From positions 200,231 to 264,230 of the forward strand of contig JABJAB010000044.1 in the NCBI GenBank assembly GCA_018666235.1: 64,000 nt of DNA. Direction: 5' to 3'. A program made the position numbers and the translations under genes. Below, one piece after another: positions 34,327 through 43,238 of the stretch. The first letter of the stretch is position 1. Every line of letters begins with the position of its first letter. Origin of the DNA: Ilumatobacter sp. (GTDB lineage: Bacteria > Actinomycetota > Acidimicrobiia > Acidimicrobiales > Ilumatobacteraceae). Under the pieces are notes generated by a model. That model was given only the letters and a program-made list of their open reading frames with translations, made no database searches and was not told the origin of the DNA.

Positions 34327-36300
34327 TCAGGGAGCGATGACCGCCGGCGGGGCATCGTCGGTGACGAACTCGACCTGCTGCACTGCCCGGGTCATCGCGA
34401 CGTACAGCAGGCGGGCGCCGCGCGGCGTGGGAGTGCTGCCACCCTCGTGCAGGATGGCGTGCGGGTTGACGACGATCACCCCATCGAATTCGAGGCCTTT
34501 CACAGCTTCCGGGCCGAAGATCGGAATCTGGCTGCGGTCCAACTCATGCACGTGATCGGTCGCGCTCAGATCATGTTGGGCAAGTGCAGTCGCAATGGCA
34601 TCGTGCAGTTCGAGGGGGGCGACAACACCGGTGTTCCTGTGGCGTGACTTCATCGCCACAACGGCTGCGGCGGTCGCAGCCGGTAACTCCGTCGAGGCGC
34701 TGCGGTGCCAACTCGGCGCTGCCCCGGCGAGGCGCACGCTTCTACTCTCGGTGGCGTCAACAGCGGTGAGTGGCAGGAGACGATTCGCCACCGTGAGGAT
34801 CGGTTCAGGCACGCGGTAGCCGATGGTGAGATCGGCAATCGTGCCATTGGTTCCGGCCGGACCAAGGTGGGCGAAGACCTCGGACCATTGTTCCTGGCCC
34901 GCAGGCGTCGTCGATTGAGCAACGTCGCCGACGAGCGTCATCGAGGTCGACGGGCTGCGACGACCGATCACGCGCAACGCCACAGCGGAGTGATCCTGAG
35001 CCTCGTCGACAATCACGTGCCCATAGGTGAAGGGCGACCCGTTCAGGAGCGAGTTCGCTTCGTCGATGAGTAGTTGGTCGGCGCTCGTCCAAGCGCGCTT
35101 CTTTCCTTTCGGGCCGGCCACCATGTTGTCGACGAGTTTGGTCGGCTTCTGCGTTGGCCACGCCTTGTTGATGGCCGTCTTCAGCGGGCCCGCGCTCGAC
35201 CACGCTGCGTCCTCTCCGGTTCGTTGCAGGAGCGCTCGTTTCGCCAGAGCCGTGACACGAACACGCCGCTCGTTGATGGGACTCGTCCCGCCCTTCGCAG
35301 TCTCGAGCCAGGTTGAGATCTCATCGACGGTGAAGATGTGATTGCGTGCACCGATCGGCACGGCAACGTCGTCGGGCGGTGGCTGAATCGCGGCGAGCGC
35401 AGCCGTTTCTAGGTCGCCCAGCCGGTCGGCGGAACCCTTCCAACGTGCTGACTCGACGTCGTCGACCAGGGTGACCTCGACACGCGGGATACAGAGATCG
35501 TCGATTGTCGATTGACGAACGCTGCGCTCGCCGAGTGACGGCAACACGTTGCCGATGTAATCGAGGAACGCCCGGTTCGGGCCGACAACGAGCACCCCGT
35601 CGCGTGCGAGACGACCGCGATGTTCGAACATGAGATAGGCGGCACGGTGCAGTGCGACAGCGGTCTTGCCGGTTCCTGGCCCGCCCTGCACGATGAGGAC
35701 CTGATCCATGTCGGAGCGGATAACGACGTCCTGTTCGCCCTGAATCGTGGCGACGATTTCGCGCATCTCACCACTGCGCTCGGCACCGATCTCAGCGAGT
35801 ACCGGGTCAGGGATGCCACCGGCGACGTCGCTCCCGTCAGGGTCATCGAGTTGTTCGTCGAGATACGCGATGAGTTCGCCGTCGTCCAGCGTGAACCGAC
35901 GCCGAAAATCAACACCGAGCGCGTCGACCGCAGTCGCGCGGTAAAACGGCGCGGCAATCGGGGCACGCCAATCGACGACCACGGGGTCATGGTTGTCGTC
36001 CTCGATGTGCCGTCGGCCGACGTACCACCGGTCGACACCGCCGCGATCGTCCCCACAGTCGATTCTTCCGAAGAAGTCGCCAGCACCGGGCCCACCAAGA
36101 TCCTCAATGGCATCGGCGACGGTGACTTCGATGTATTCCTTCGTGATCTCATCAGCCGCGCTCTCAGGATCGACTGCGGAAAGCCGCTCAACCATCCGAC
36201 TCCGCGACTGTCGCGAGAAGGCGAGGTGGGCCTGCTCCGCGGCGAGATCGGGAAACAGTTCGGCGTCCACAGGGCAAGCGACGCTACCCGATCCCATCAT
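34327..36300 (-). CDS. HelD-like superfamily 1 helicase/ATPase
   Basis: A 657-residue UvrD-like ATPase. The N-terminal helical arm (about 10-60) is followed by the HelD-type block WYVGRRHIEDDNHDPVVVDW and RAPIAAPFYRAT. Walker A is in VQGGPGTGKTAVALHRAAY, the helicase Walker B in HVIVDEAQDHSAV, and motif VI in RGARLLYVAMTRAVQQ. HelD proteins clear stalled RNA polymerase from DNA, which is the likely role, although the protein is shorter than many actinobacterial HelDs. GGGAGG lies six bases before the ATG at 36300. It is divergent from plsY. Confidence 0.88.
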   Translation of the reverse strand: MMGSGSVACPVDAELFPDLAAEQAHLAFSRQSRSRMVERLSAVDPESAADEITKEYIEVTVADAIEDLGGPGAGDFFGRIDCGDDRGGVDRWYVGRRHIEDDNHDPVVVDWRAPIAAPFYRATAVDALGVDFRRRFTLDDGELIAYLDEQLDDPDGSDVAGGIPDPVLAEIGAERSGEMREIVATIQGEQDVVIRSDMDQVLIVQGGPGTGKTAVALHRAAYLMFEHRGRLARDGVLVVGPNRAFLDYIGNVLPSLGERSVRQSTIDDLCIPRVEVTLVDDVESARWKGSADRLGDLETAALAAIQPPPDDVAVPIGARNHIFTVDEISTWLETAKGGTSPINERRVRVTALAKRALLQRTGEDAAWSSAGPLKTAINKAWPTQKPTKLVDNMVAGPKGKKRAWTSADQLLIDEANSLLNGSPFTYGHVIVDEAQDHSAVALRVIGRRSPSTSMTLVGDVAQSTTPAGQEQWSEVFAHLGPAGTNGTIADLTIGYRVPEPILTVANRLLPLTAVDATESRSVRLAGAAPSWHRSASTELPAATAAAVVAMKSRHRNTGVVAPLELHDAIATALAQHDLSATDHVHELDRSQIPIFGPEAVKGLEFDGVIVVNPHAILHEGGSTPTPRGARLLYVAMTRAVQQVEFVTDDAPPAVIAP

Positions 36301-36368
36301 CGGCACCCTCCCACCCTTCGGCGGTCGACAGTGAGGTGTGAGCCGGGTCGCGGGATCCGACGGCGGAC

Positions 36369-36986
36369 GTGCAAAGATCCCGCACTGTGTTGGCGGTACT
36401 GCTCATCATCGTGTCGTACGTGCTGGGCACGTTCCCCAGCGCGATCCTCATTGCGCGCGCCAACGGCATCGAGATCTCTTCCTTCGGCTCGGGCAACCCG
36501 GGAGCGTCGAATGTCACTCGCGCCCTCGGTTGGAGGAAAGGCATCTGGGTCTACATCCTCGACGCGCTCAAGGCTGCAATCGCCACTGGTCTCGGGCTTG
36601 GCATGGGGTTCGACTGGGCTGGCACGGGTCGCCCGCTTGCCTACGCCTGTGCCGCAGCGGCGATTCTCGGCCACATGTTTCCGGTCTTCCGCCACTTCAA
36701 AGGCGGCAAAGGTGTGGCGTGCGGGTCCGGCGTGATCATGGTGTTACAGCCGGTGCTCGGCCTCGCCATTCCGGTGGTGTGGTGGACCATCAGCAAAGTC
36801 ACCGGCAAAGCCGCCGTCGGGTCGATTGTGACCGTTGCTCTGGTTCCCCTCGGGCTCGCATTGCTCGGACGGCCGGCCTGGGAGTTCGTTGCGACGGCCG
36901 GATTGTCGGCGCTCATCCTTGTCAAACACTGGCGAAACTTCGGCCGGCTAATTCGGCGCGAAGAACCCTCGCTCCGCGACACTTAG
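36369..36986 (+). CDS. plsY: Acyl-phosphate:glycerol-3-phosphate acyltransferase PlsY
   Basis: A 205-residue membrane enzyme making lysophosphatidic acid from acyl-phosphate and glycerol-3-phosphate. All three PlsY motifs are present: SGNPGASNVTRALG, GHMFPVFRHFKGGKGVACG and KHWRNFGRLI. There are about five hydrophobic helices. The start is a GTG at 36369. It precedes the OYE-type gene by about six bases, so the two may be co-transcribed. Confidence 0.93.
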   Translation: MQRSRTVLAVLLIIVSYVLGTFPSAILIARANGIEISSFGSGNPGASNVTRALGWRKGIWVYILDALKAAIATGLGLGMGFDWAGTGRPLAYACAAAAILGHMFPVFRHFKGGKGVACGSGVIMVLQPVLGLAIPVVWWTISKVTGKAAVGSIVTVALVPLGLALLGRPAWEFVATAGLSALILVKHWRNFGRLIRREEPSLRDT

Positions 36987-36992
36987 CACGTG

Positions 36993-38888
36993 ATGCAACT
37001 GCTCTCACCGCTCCACATCGGCGATCGCACGGCTCCCAGCCGAGTGATGTTCGGTCCCCACGTCACCAATCTCGGCGCGGACGACCGCAGCCTGACCCGT
37101 CGGCACACCGCGTACTACGAGCGGCGCGCCAGCGGCGGCGCCGGCATCGTGGTCGTCGAAGGCGCCTCGGTCCACCCGAGCGACTGGCCGTACGAGCGCG
37201 CACCCCTGGCCGCAGAGTGCACGGACGGGTGGTCAGCAATTGCCGCCGCCGTGCAGGCTCACGGCGCGCTGGCCGTTGCCTCCCTTGACCACGCGGGCGG
37301 GCAAGGATCCTCGGCATACAGCCAGGCGCCCCTCTGGGCGCCGTCGCGTGTCCCCGAGGTGAACGCCCGCGAGGTGCCGAAGTGGATGGAGGCCGATGAC
37401 ATAGACGCAGTCATCGCCGGTTTCGTGGCCGGTTCGGCTCGCGCCTGTGCTGCGGGAATGGACGGCGTCGAGATCAATGCCGGTCAGCACAGTCTCGTTC
37501 GCCAGTTCATGTCTGGGCTGACCAACCATCGCGACGATGAGTGGGGGACGGACAAACTGCACTTTGCGCGCCGAGTGATCGAAGCCATCCGGGCAGGCGG
37601 CCTCAGCGAAGGATGCGTCCTCGGACTGCGGCTCTCTTGCGATGAGCTCGCCCCGTGGGCCGGCATCACCCCTGAGATGGCTCCGGCCATCGCGGTCGAA
37701 CTGGCCGCCGCCGGCCTCGACTACCTCGTCGTCACACGTGGCTCAATCTATTCGGTCGAGAAGACGCGACCCGATTTCCATGAGGGCACCGGATTCAACA
37801 TCGAGGTGTGCCGTGCGGTACGCGCTGCGCTCCGTGCTGCGGGGCACGAAATCCCCGTCTTTCTCCAAGGGTCGATCGTCGAGTTCGGCCAGGCCGAATG
37901 GGCGCTGGGCGGCTACGACGACGATGCGCTCGCCGATGGCATCGAGATGACGCGGGCACAGATCGCTGACCCCGACCTCGTCACGAAGTTGCGCCACGAC
38001 GCGGGCGACCAGGTCCGGCCGTGCACTCGCTGCAACCAAACCTGCCAAGTGCGCGACGCACGAAATCCGATCGTCACCTGCGTCGGTGAACCGACAAGCG
38101 GCCGCGAGACCGAAGACCCTGACTGGTACGAACCGACATCGTCGCCGCAGACCGTCAACGTCATCGGCGCAGGGCCGGCCGGCCTCGAAGCGGCTCGTGT
38201 TGCACTGTTGCGTGGACACCGAGTCCAGCTCATCGAACGCTCCGACGCTCTTGGTGGGGCCGCCGCAGTCGCTGGTCCTCACGGCGAACTGATCGAGTGG
38301 TATCGACGTGAGCACGAGCGACTCGGCACGCCGATCCACACGGGCGTGATGAGCTTGGACGACGACCCCAACGCGGTGTGGGTGCAGTGCACCGGAGGCC
38401 AGCCCGGACGGCGTGACTATTCGGTCGCCGACGATGCCGTGCCACTCCTTGACGTCCTTGACGTCCGGCGTGGCGCTGAACTGCCAGAGGGAATCATCGT
38501 GCTGCTCGACTTGATCGGCGGACCGATTGCCGTCTCGCTTGCCGAGGAACTTGGGGACCGCGCGGTGCTGGTGACCCAGGACAACATTGCCGGCAACGAA
38601 TTGTCTCGCACCGGCGACCTGGCCCCCGCCAACTCACGCCTCGCTCAGCAGGGCGTCACTATCGAGCGACGTTCCATCGTTCGTGCGATCACGGCCGAGG
38701 GCGCAGTACTCGAAGATCGTTTCAACGGTGAGCGTCGCACGATCGCCTGCGCAGCCGTTGTCGATTGCGGATTTCGGCTCCCGACCGACCCGATCGATGG
38801 GGTGGCGCTGCGCGCCGGCGACGCGGTGGCGCCACGAACCGTGCACGAAGCGATCCTCGAAGCCCGCCGCGTCGCCCACTCGATCTAA
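36993..38888 (+). CDS. FadH/OYE-family oxidoreductase (mycofactocin-system type)
   Basis: A 631-residue two-part flavoenzyme. Residues 1-370 form an old-yellow-enzyme TIM barrel (LLSPLHIGDRTAPSRVMFGP, HAGGQGSSAYSQAPLWAPSR). A cysteine cluster follows (CTRCNQTCQVRDARNPIVTC) for a [4Fe-4S] cluster, then an FAD/NAD-binding part with IGAGPAGLEAARVALLRGH, as in 2,4-dienoyl-CoA reductase. I match it from memory to the FadH/OYE family 2 found with mycofactocin genes. Its position 3.4 kb from mftC agrees. It may reduce an enone or pass electrons to or from the cofactor; the substrate is unknown. GTG at 36990 is an alternative start. Confidence 0.87.
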   Translation: MQLLSPLHIGDRTAPSRVMFGPHVTNLGADDRSLTRRHTAYYERRASGGAGIVVVEGASVHPSDWPYERAPLAAECTDGWSAIAAAVQAHGALAVASLDHAGGQGSSAYSQAPLWAPSRVPEVNAREVPKWMEADDIDAVIAGFVAGSARACAAGMDGVEINAGQHSLVRQFMSGLTNHRDDEWGTDKLHFARRVIEAIRAGGLSEGCVLGLRLSCDELAPWAGITPEMAPAIAVELAAAGLDYLVVTRGSIYSVEKTRPDFHEGTGFNIEVCRAVRAALRAAGHEIPVFLQGSIVEFGQAEWALGGYDDDALADGIEMTRAQIADPDLVTKLRHDAGDQVRPCTRCNQTCQVRDARNPIVTCVGEPTSGRETEDPDWYEPTSSPQTVNVIGAGPAGLEAARVALLRGHRVQLIERSDALGGAAAVAGPHGELIEWYRREHERLGTPIHTGVMSLDDDPNAVWVQCTGGQPGRRDYSVADDAVPLLDVLDVRRGAELPEGIIVLLDLIGGPIAVSLAEELGDRAVLVTQDNIAGNELSRTGDLAPANSRLAQQGVTIERRSIVRAITAEGAVLEDRFNGERRTIACAAVVDCGFRLPTDPIDGVALRAGDAVAPRTVHEAILEARRVAHSI

Positions 38889-38899
38889 CAACGCCCGTT

Positions 38900-38943
38900 T
38901 GCGTCCGGATTTCTGCGGACCGGTCCGCAGAAATCCGGACGCA
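38900..38943. repeat. Dispersed palindromic element, copy 1 (perfect 22-bp arms)
   Basis: A perfect 44-base palindrome centred between 38921 and 38922. The half-site ends in TTTCTGCGGACC, mirrored on the other side. It lies between the convergent OYE and PLP-enzyme genes. A second copy at 59797-59850 shares the inner 24 bases exactly and the left flank CCCGTTTGCG. It can fold into a long hairpin and may end transcription from both sides. Confidence 0.9.
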
Positions 38944-38952
38944 GACGACGTC

Positions 38953-39954
38953 TCAGGCGGGAACGCCGTCGGCGGCAAAGAGCGCCGGCCAGCCACCGGT
39001 GTGGACAAAGACCACATCGCTGTTGCCAAAGCGTCCCTCGTCCGCCAGGCCGAGCGCACCGGACAGACCCTTGCCCGAGTAGGTCCGGTCGAGCAGCCAT
39101 CCGCCGTTCGTTGCCGCCCAACGGATCGCCTCATCGCCCGCCTCGGTCGGCACGGCGTAGTCGTCGCCAATCCATCGGATGTCGACTTCGACATCGGCCG
39201 GATCGACCCGGACATCGGGCAACTGCATCAGGTCCAGCGTCTCATTGGCCAGCTCTGCCACGTCGGGCCTGCCAATGTTCACTCCCTTGGCCACGCCGAT
39301 ACCGATGACGTCGGGCACGACCCGACCAGCGGCAATGAGCGCGGCCCGTCCGGCAAGCATGCCTGCATGCGTGCCACCGCTGGAGGAGGTGAACACCACC
39401 GTGGAGGGCATCATGAGTCGGTCAGCGCACTGATCGACCAGTTCAACGAAACCGGCCGCGTACCCGAGCGCACCAATGGCAGTGCTGCCGCCGATCGGAA
39501 TCGAGTACGGCTCGAGCCCCCCGTCCGCGAGCTGGTTGGTCAGCGCCTCGCGCGCAATTTCCAGTTCGCCCCAGTGACTCTCGGCGGCGCCGGTGAAGTG
39601 CAGCTGTGCCCCGAACAGCGACGACAACAGCTGATTACCGGTCGCCGTCTCAGGTTCATCACCCGCCAGAATCAGGTGGACTTCCATGCCGAGTCGGGCC
39701 CCAGCTGCAGCGGTCATTCGACAGTGATTCGACTGGGCAGCGCCGACGGTCACCAGCGCTCGGGCGCCGACACGCTGGGCATCACCACACAGGAATTCGA
39801 GCTTGCGAGCCTTGTTGCCACCCCCACCCAGGCCAGTCAGATCATCCCTTTTCACCCAGAGTCGAGCGCCACCACCGACGATCGGGCCCCGCTCGAGCGC
39901 GGTCGGAGTCGTCGCAAGGGAGGCTCTGTCGAGGTGCTCGAACATGACTGGCAT
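38953..39954 (-). CDS. PLP-dependent deaminase, D-cysteine desulfhydrase/ACC deaminase family
   Basis: A 333-residue fold-type II PLP enzyme. The PLP lysine is in GLGGGGNKARKLEFLCG, followed by VGAAQSNHCRMTAAAGARLG, and the phosphate-binding glycine loop is in TSSSGGTHAGM. This family includes D-cysteine desulfhydrase and 1-aminocyclopropane-1-carboxylate deaminase; the assignment between them is not certain. Possible starts are 39972, 39954 and 39945; none has a good ribosome site. Its start region abuts that of ung on the other strand, so the promoters overlap. Confidence 0.87.
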   Translation of the reverse strand: MPVMFEHLDRASLATTPTALERGPIVGGGARLWVKRDDLTGLGGGGNKARKLEFLCGDAQRVGARALVTVGAAQSNHCRMTAAAGARLGMEVHLILAGDEPETATGNQLLSSLFGAQLHFTGAAESHWGELEIAREALTNQLADGGLEPYSIPIGGSTAIGALGYAAGFVELVDQCADRLMMPSTVVFTSSSGGTHAGMLAGRAALIAAGRVVPDVIGIGVAKGVNIGRPDVAELANETLDLMQLPDVRVDPADVEVDIRWIGDDYAVPTEAGDEAIRWAATNGGWLLDRTYSGKGLSGALGLADEGRFGNSDVVFVHTGGWPALFAADGVPA

Positions 39955-39965
39955 GCTAGGCACAC

Positions 39966-40664
39966 ATGTCAATGACCACGGACTGGAACCCGCTACTACG
40001 TGATGAATTCTCGAAGCCCTACTGGGTCGACCTGCAGGCGTTCATCGCTGAAGAACGCGCTGAGCACTCGGTGTACCCGCCTCACGACGAGGTGTTCGCC
40101 GCACTGCGCCTGACGCAGCACAGCGACACCAAGGTGATGGTGTTGGGCCAAGACCCCTACCACGGCGCCGGCCAGGCGCACGGCCTCGCCTTCTCGGTCC
40201 GCCGAGACGTGCGCATTCCACCGTCGTTGCGGAACATCTATACAGAACTCCACGATGATCTCGGCATCCCCATCGCCGATCACGGCAACCTCGAACGTTG
40301 GGCACGACAGGGAGTGCTGCTCCTCAACACCACGCTGACCGTTCGCGCCGGCCAGGCCGCATCGCATCAGAAGCACGGCTGGGAGGAGTTCACCGATCAG
40401 GTCATCCAGACGGTCAACAAAAAGACGGAGCCCGTGGTGTTCATGCTGTGGGGCAATGCGGCACGACGCAAGGCCGACCTCATCGACGTGCAACGGCACA
40501 CCGTGATCGAATCGCCACACCCCTCACCGTTCAGCGCACGCAACGGCTTCTTCGGCAGCAAGCCGTTCAGCCGGGCCAACGCTGCATTGATCGCTGCGGA
40601 CCGCGAGCCGATCGATTGGCGAGTCGACGACTTGGCTGATCAGGTGCCGGAACAGGCAGACTGA
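39966..40664 (+). CDS. ung: Uracil-DNA glycosylase, family 1
   Basis: A 232-residue base-excision repair enzyme that removes uracil from DNA. The water-activating loop is GQDPYHG, the uracil-binding Phe is in GLAFSV, and the Leu-type DNA intercalation loop is HPSPFSARNGFFGS. Length and motif order are normal for family 1. It is followed seven bases later by the YihY gene, probably in one operon. Confidence 0.95.
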   Translation: MSMTTDWNPLLRDEFSKPYWVDLQAFIAEERAEHSVYPPHDEVFAALRLTQHSDTKVMVLGQDPYHGAGQAHGLAFSVRRDVRIPPSLRNIYTELHDDLGIPIADHGNLERWARQGVLLLNTTLTVRAGQAASHQKHGWEEFTDQVIQTVNKKTEPVVFMLWGNAARRKADLIDVQRHTVIESPHPSPFSARNGFFGSKPFSRANAALIAADREPIDWRVDDLADQVPEQAD

Positions 40665-40670
40665 CCCATC

Positions 40671-41555
40671 ATGGGATGGCAGACCAGCACGCGGGTGATG
40701 AAGGCCCGCGCGAGGAACCACACGATCGACATCATCGTCGAGATGCTCGACGGGTGGCGCCGTCATCTCTCGGGGCGCAACGCATCTCTGTTGGCCTTCT
40801 TCACGTTCCTCTCGATCTTCCCGCTCATGCTGGCGGCAACCAGCATTCTGGGACTCGTGCTTGAAGACAATGACGAGCTCCGTAACCGGATCATCGACAG
40901 CGCTGCTGACGAGATCCCGGTCATCGGCGCCGATCTCAAGTCCGACCCCGATTCGATCAATGGTTCGCTCTGGGTCGTCGTCGTCGGCATCGCCGGCGCC
41001 CTGTGGTCGTCGACGAAGGCGTTTGTCGGACTCCAAGGCGCACTCGACGACACCTGGGAGGTTCCAGTCGATGACCGGCACGGCATGCCAGAGCAACGCG
41101 GGCGCGCCATCGTCGGACTCCTCATCCTCGGTACCGCTCAAGTCGGCAGCATCACGATCACGGCGATCGTCAACGCAGCGAATCTCCCCGGCATCAGCCA
41201 ACTCCTGGTGGCCCTCGGAACCGTGGTCGTCAACATTGTGGTGATCGCGTCCATGTATCGATTCCTGACCAGCGCCAGCCCCAGCTTTGGCGACGTGTGG
41301 CCAGGCGCGATCATGGCCGGCATTATCTTCAGCGTGCTCCACTACTTCGGGCCACGGTTGGTCGAGACGATCACAAAGAACGCCAGCGACACCTATGGCA
41401 CGTTCGCCATCGTGCTCGGCTTGATCACGTGGCTCGGCTTCGTCGCCATCGGGACGCTGATGGCCGCAGAGCTGAACGCTGCGATCGTTCGCCGCCGCAA
41501 CGCAGGGCCCTACCCCACAATGGGTCCCGAGTTTGACCTTCCGATCCGAGCCTGA
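40671..41555 (+). CDS. YihY/BrkB-family membrane protein
   Basis: A 294-residue inner-membrane protein with six hydrophobic helices (for instance SLLAFFTFLSIFPLMLAATS, VVVVGIAGALWSSTKAF, FAIVLGLITWLGFVAIGTL). The family block RNASLLAFFTFLSIFPLML and the closing AAELNAA identify YihY/BrkB (formerly called RNase BN in error). The true function is not known. It sits just after ung and converges with the DinB-like gene across a hairpin. Confidence 0.9.
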   Translation: MGWQTSTRVMKARARNHTIDIIVEMLDGWRRHLSGRNASLLAFFTFLSIFPLMLAATSILGLVLEDNDELRNRIIDSAADEIPVIGADLKSDPDSINGSLWVVVVGIAGALWSSTKAFVGLQGALDDTWEVPVDDRHGMPEQRGRAIVGLLILGTAQVGSITITAIVNAANLPGISQLLVALGTVVVNIVVIASMYRFLTSASPSFGDVWPGAIMAGIIFSVLHYFGPRLVETITKNASDTYGTFAIVLGLITWLGFVAIGTLMAAELNAAIVRRRNAGPYPTMGPEFDLPIRA

Positions 41556-41556
41556 G

Positions 41557-41583
41557 TGACGTCGGGGTCTGGCCTCGACGTCA
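41557..41583. terminator. Hairpin between convergent genes
   Basis: TGACGTCG (41557-41564) and CGACGTCA (41576-41583) pair around an 11-base loop that can add two G-C pairs. It starts right after the YihY stop and lies before the stop of the opposing DinB-like gene, suggesting a bidirectional terminator. There is no T-run. Confidence 0.55.
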
Positions 41584-41597
41584 GTGACTGACGCAAC

Positions 41598-42137
41598 TCA
41601 GGCACCAACGACGAGGTAGCCGTCGATCTCAGTGAGAAGATCCGACGTCGGCCGGCTCGGGAGGGGGTGGCCCAGGTCCCTGGAGCGCACTTCGCCGATC
41701 CATTGGCTGTGCTGGTACTCGTGGTTGGTCACTGCCAGCAGGAGCCCGACGGCAATGAATTCAAGTTGCTGCGGGGCCCCGACGTCACCGCTCGCGATGT
41801 TGCCGATGCGGAGGTGGAGTCGTTCAGCAGCAGTGTTGCGGTAGCCGCGGAGGCGGGCCAGGTCGGGCAAGTCGCCGCGATCGGGCTCGGGGGTTGCGCT
41901 GTCCATCAGGCGGTCGAGCGCATCGTCGATCGGTGGCTCGGCTGCAGTGAGGTTGCGCACCATGTAATGCGACACCGCTGCTTGGTGGCCGAGATGCCAA
42001 CCGATCGCACTCGAGTTCGGAGAGGGACGCCAATGCACTTCGTCCTGCGTGAGGTCCGCCCAAAGTTCGTCGGTGTAGGCAACCGCACGATCGTGTTCAA
42101 CGAGCAGCTCAGCAATCGAGAAGCGAGAGGTGGTCAT
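41598..42137 (-). CDS. DinB-like (DUF664) protein
   Basis: A 179-residue four-helix-bundle protein of the DinB superfamily. The three-His metal site is visible as a His in SSAIGWHLGHQAAV and the pair in TNHEYQHSQW. Such proteins include thiol-dependent transferases that use mycothiol or bacillithiol, but the family is broad and no substrate can be given. Its ATG overlaps the stop of the amine oxidase gene (ATGA), so both are in one operon. Confidence 0.85.
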   Translation of the reverse strand: MTTSRFSIAELLVEHDRAVAYTDELWADLTQDEVHWRPSPNSSAIGWHLGHQAAVSHYMVRNLTAAEPPIDDALDRLMDSATPEPDRGDLPDLARLRGYRNTAAERLHLRIGNIASGDVGAPQQLEFIAVGLLLAVTNHEYQHSQWIGEVRSRDLGHPLPSRPTSDLLTEIDGYLVVGA

Positions 42138-43210
42138 GAGGCAGTCTCCGTCGTTGGCGCCATGAAAATGTCGGCGGTGATCGTTTGAGCGGCGCGTTCG
42201 GCAGCGACCAGCGCGCCTTCAATGTGGCCAGGAAATTCTGGAGCCGTCTCCGTCGAGGCCCAGTGCAGCCGCCCATCGGCTGCGGGCTGGCAGTACCGAG
42301 GGTCGCCGAAGTGCTCGTAGGTCGTGAGTCGTTCGACATCGGTTGGTGATGTGTCGCGTTCAGCGCGCCAATCCCGAATGTGCAGGGCATCGACGTCAGC
42401 AGCGTTGGAACCGAACATGGTGACGAGCTGTTCGAGGACGGCCGACCGAGTGACCGTTGGTTCACCGACGCGACCAGCCGGAACGAACCCGAACAGCGCG
42501 CCGGGCACGCCATCGACGCCGCTCATGTCGTGGACTTCGCGTATCGGACCCACATGGCTGATGGCTGATCCCGACAGCCCAGCGCGCCTCCAGAACGCAT
42601 CGGGGTACCGAGCCACGACCTTCGTGATCCCTCCCATCCACACCGGCGTGCGTCGGGCAAGACTCACGAGCCCGGCGGGAAGGTCCGGGTCGAACGTGAG
42701 CCGTTCCATGGCGAGGGCCGGCGGAAGCGCCAGCACGACGTGCCGGGCGGATACGTCGCCAGATGTTGTCACGACGTCGACCAGGCCAGCACGCTGGAAC
42801 GAGATCGTCGTGGCTTCGGTCGACAGACGAACGGTGCCGGCAGGGAGTTCAGCGACCACGGCCCGGGTCAGCGAATCGGCGCCGCGGACGAATCGGCCGG
42901 AGGGCACGTCAATCGGATTGCCGTGCAAGCGCTGCACCCCGCTCGGGTCGTGATACGTCGCATCCCCCGCAAGGTGTTGCTCATATACCGGCACGCCGAG
43001 CTCGGCGATCAACCGCTGAACGCGCGGCTCGTTCGGCCAAAACCATGTTGCGCCAAGGTCGAGCCCATCGACTGAGTCGAGACGACCTCCCACTCGGTTG
43101 CGAGCTTCGAGGACCGCGACCGACAGACCTGCCGCATCGAGATGTCGGGCAGTTGCCAGACCCGAGATACCTGCGCCGATGATCGCCACATCGACGTCGG
43201 GAGCCTTCAC
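42134..43210 (-). CDS. FAD-dependent amine oxidase-like protein
   Basis: A 358-residue flavoprotein. The dinucleotide-binding motif is VAIIGAGISGLATARHLDAAG with the following Glu in VLEARNRVGGRLD. A C-terminal FAD block ends in GHIEGALVAAERAAQTI. It fits the monoamine oxidase/flavin amine oxidoreductase family, and the substrate may be an amine or a carotenoid-like compound. The frame extends to 43351, but the added residues are Arg/Pro-rich; the GTG at 43210 gives V-K-A-P-D-V-D-V-A-I-I-G and the usual length. Confidence 0.85.
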   Translation of the reverse strand: MKAPDVDVAIIGAGISGLATARHLDAAGLSVAVLEARNRVGGRLDSVDGLDLGATWFWPNEPRVQRLIAELGVPVYEQHLAGDATYHDPSGVQRLHGNPIDVPSGRFVRGADSLTRAVVAELPAGTVRLSTEATTISFQRAGLVDVVTTSGDVSARHVVLALPPALAMERLTFDPDLPAGLVSLARRTPVWMGGITKVVARYPDAFWRRAGLSGSAISHVGPIREVHDMSGVDGVPGALFGFVPAGRVGEPTVTRSAVLEQLVTMFGSNAADVDALHIRDWRAERDTSPTDVERLTTYEHFGDPRYCQPAADGRLHWASTETAPEFPGHIEGALVAAERAAQTITADIFMAPTTETAS

Positions 43211-43238
43211 GCAGGGAACAACCCGCCCGGTCACGGAT

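Noticed and set aside
38587..39975. 462-codon plus-strand frame spanning the palindrome and antisense to the PLP enzyme
   Set aside because: It crosses two real genes and an intergenic palindrome; composition is that of a shadow frame.
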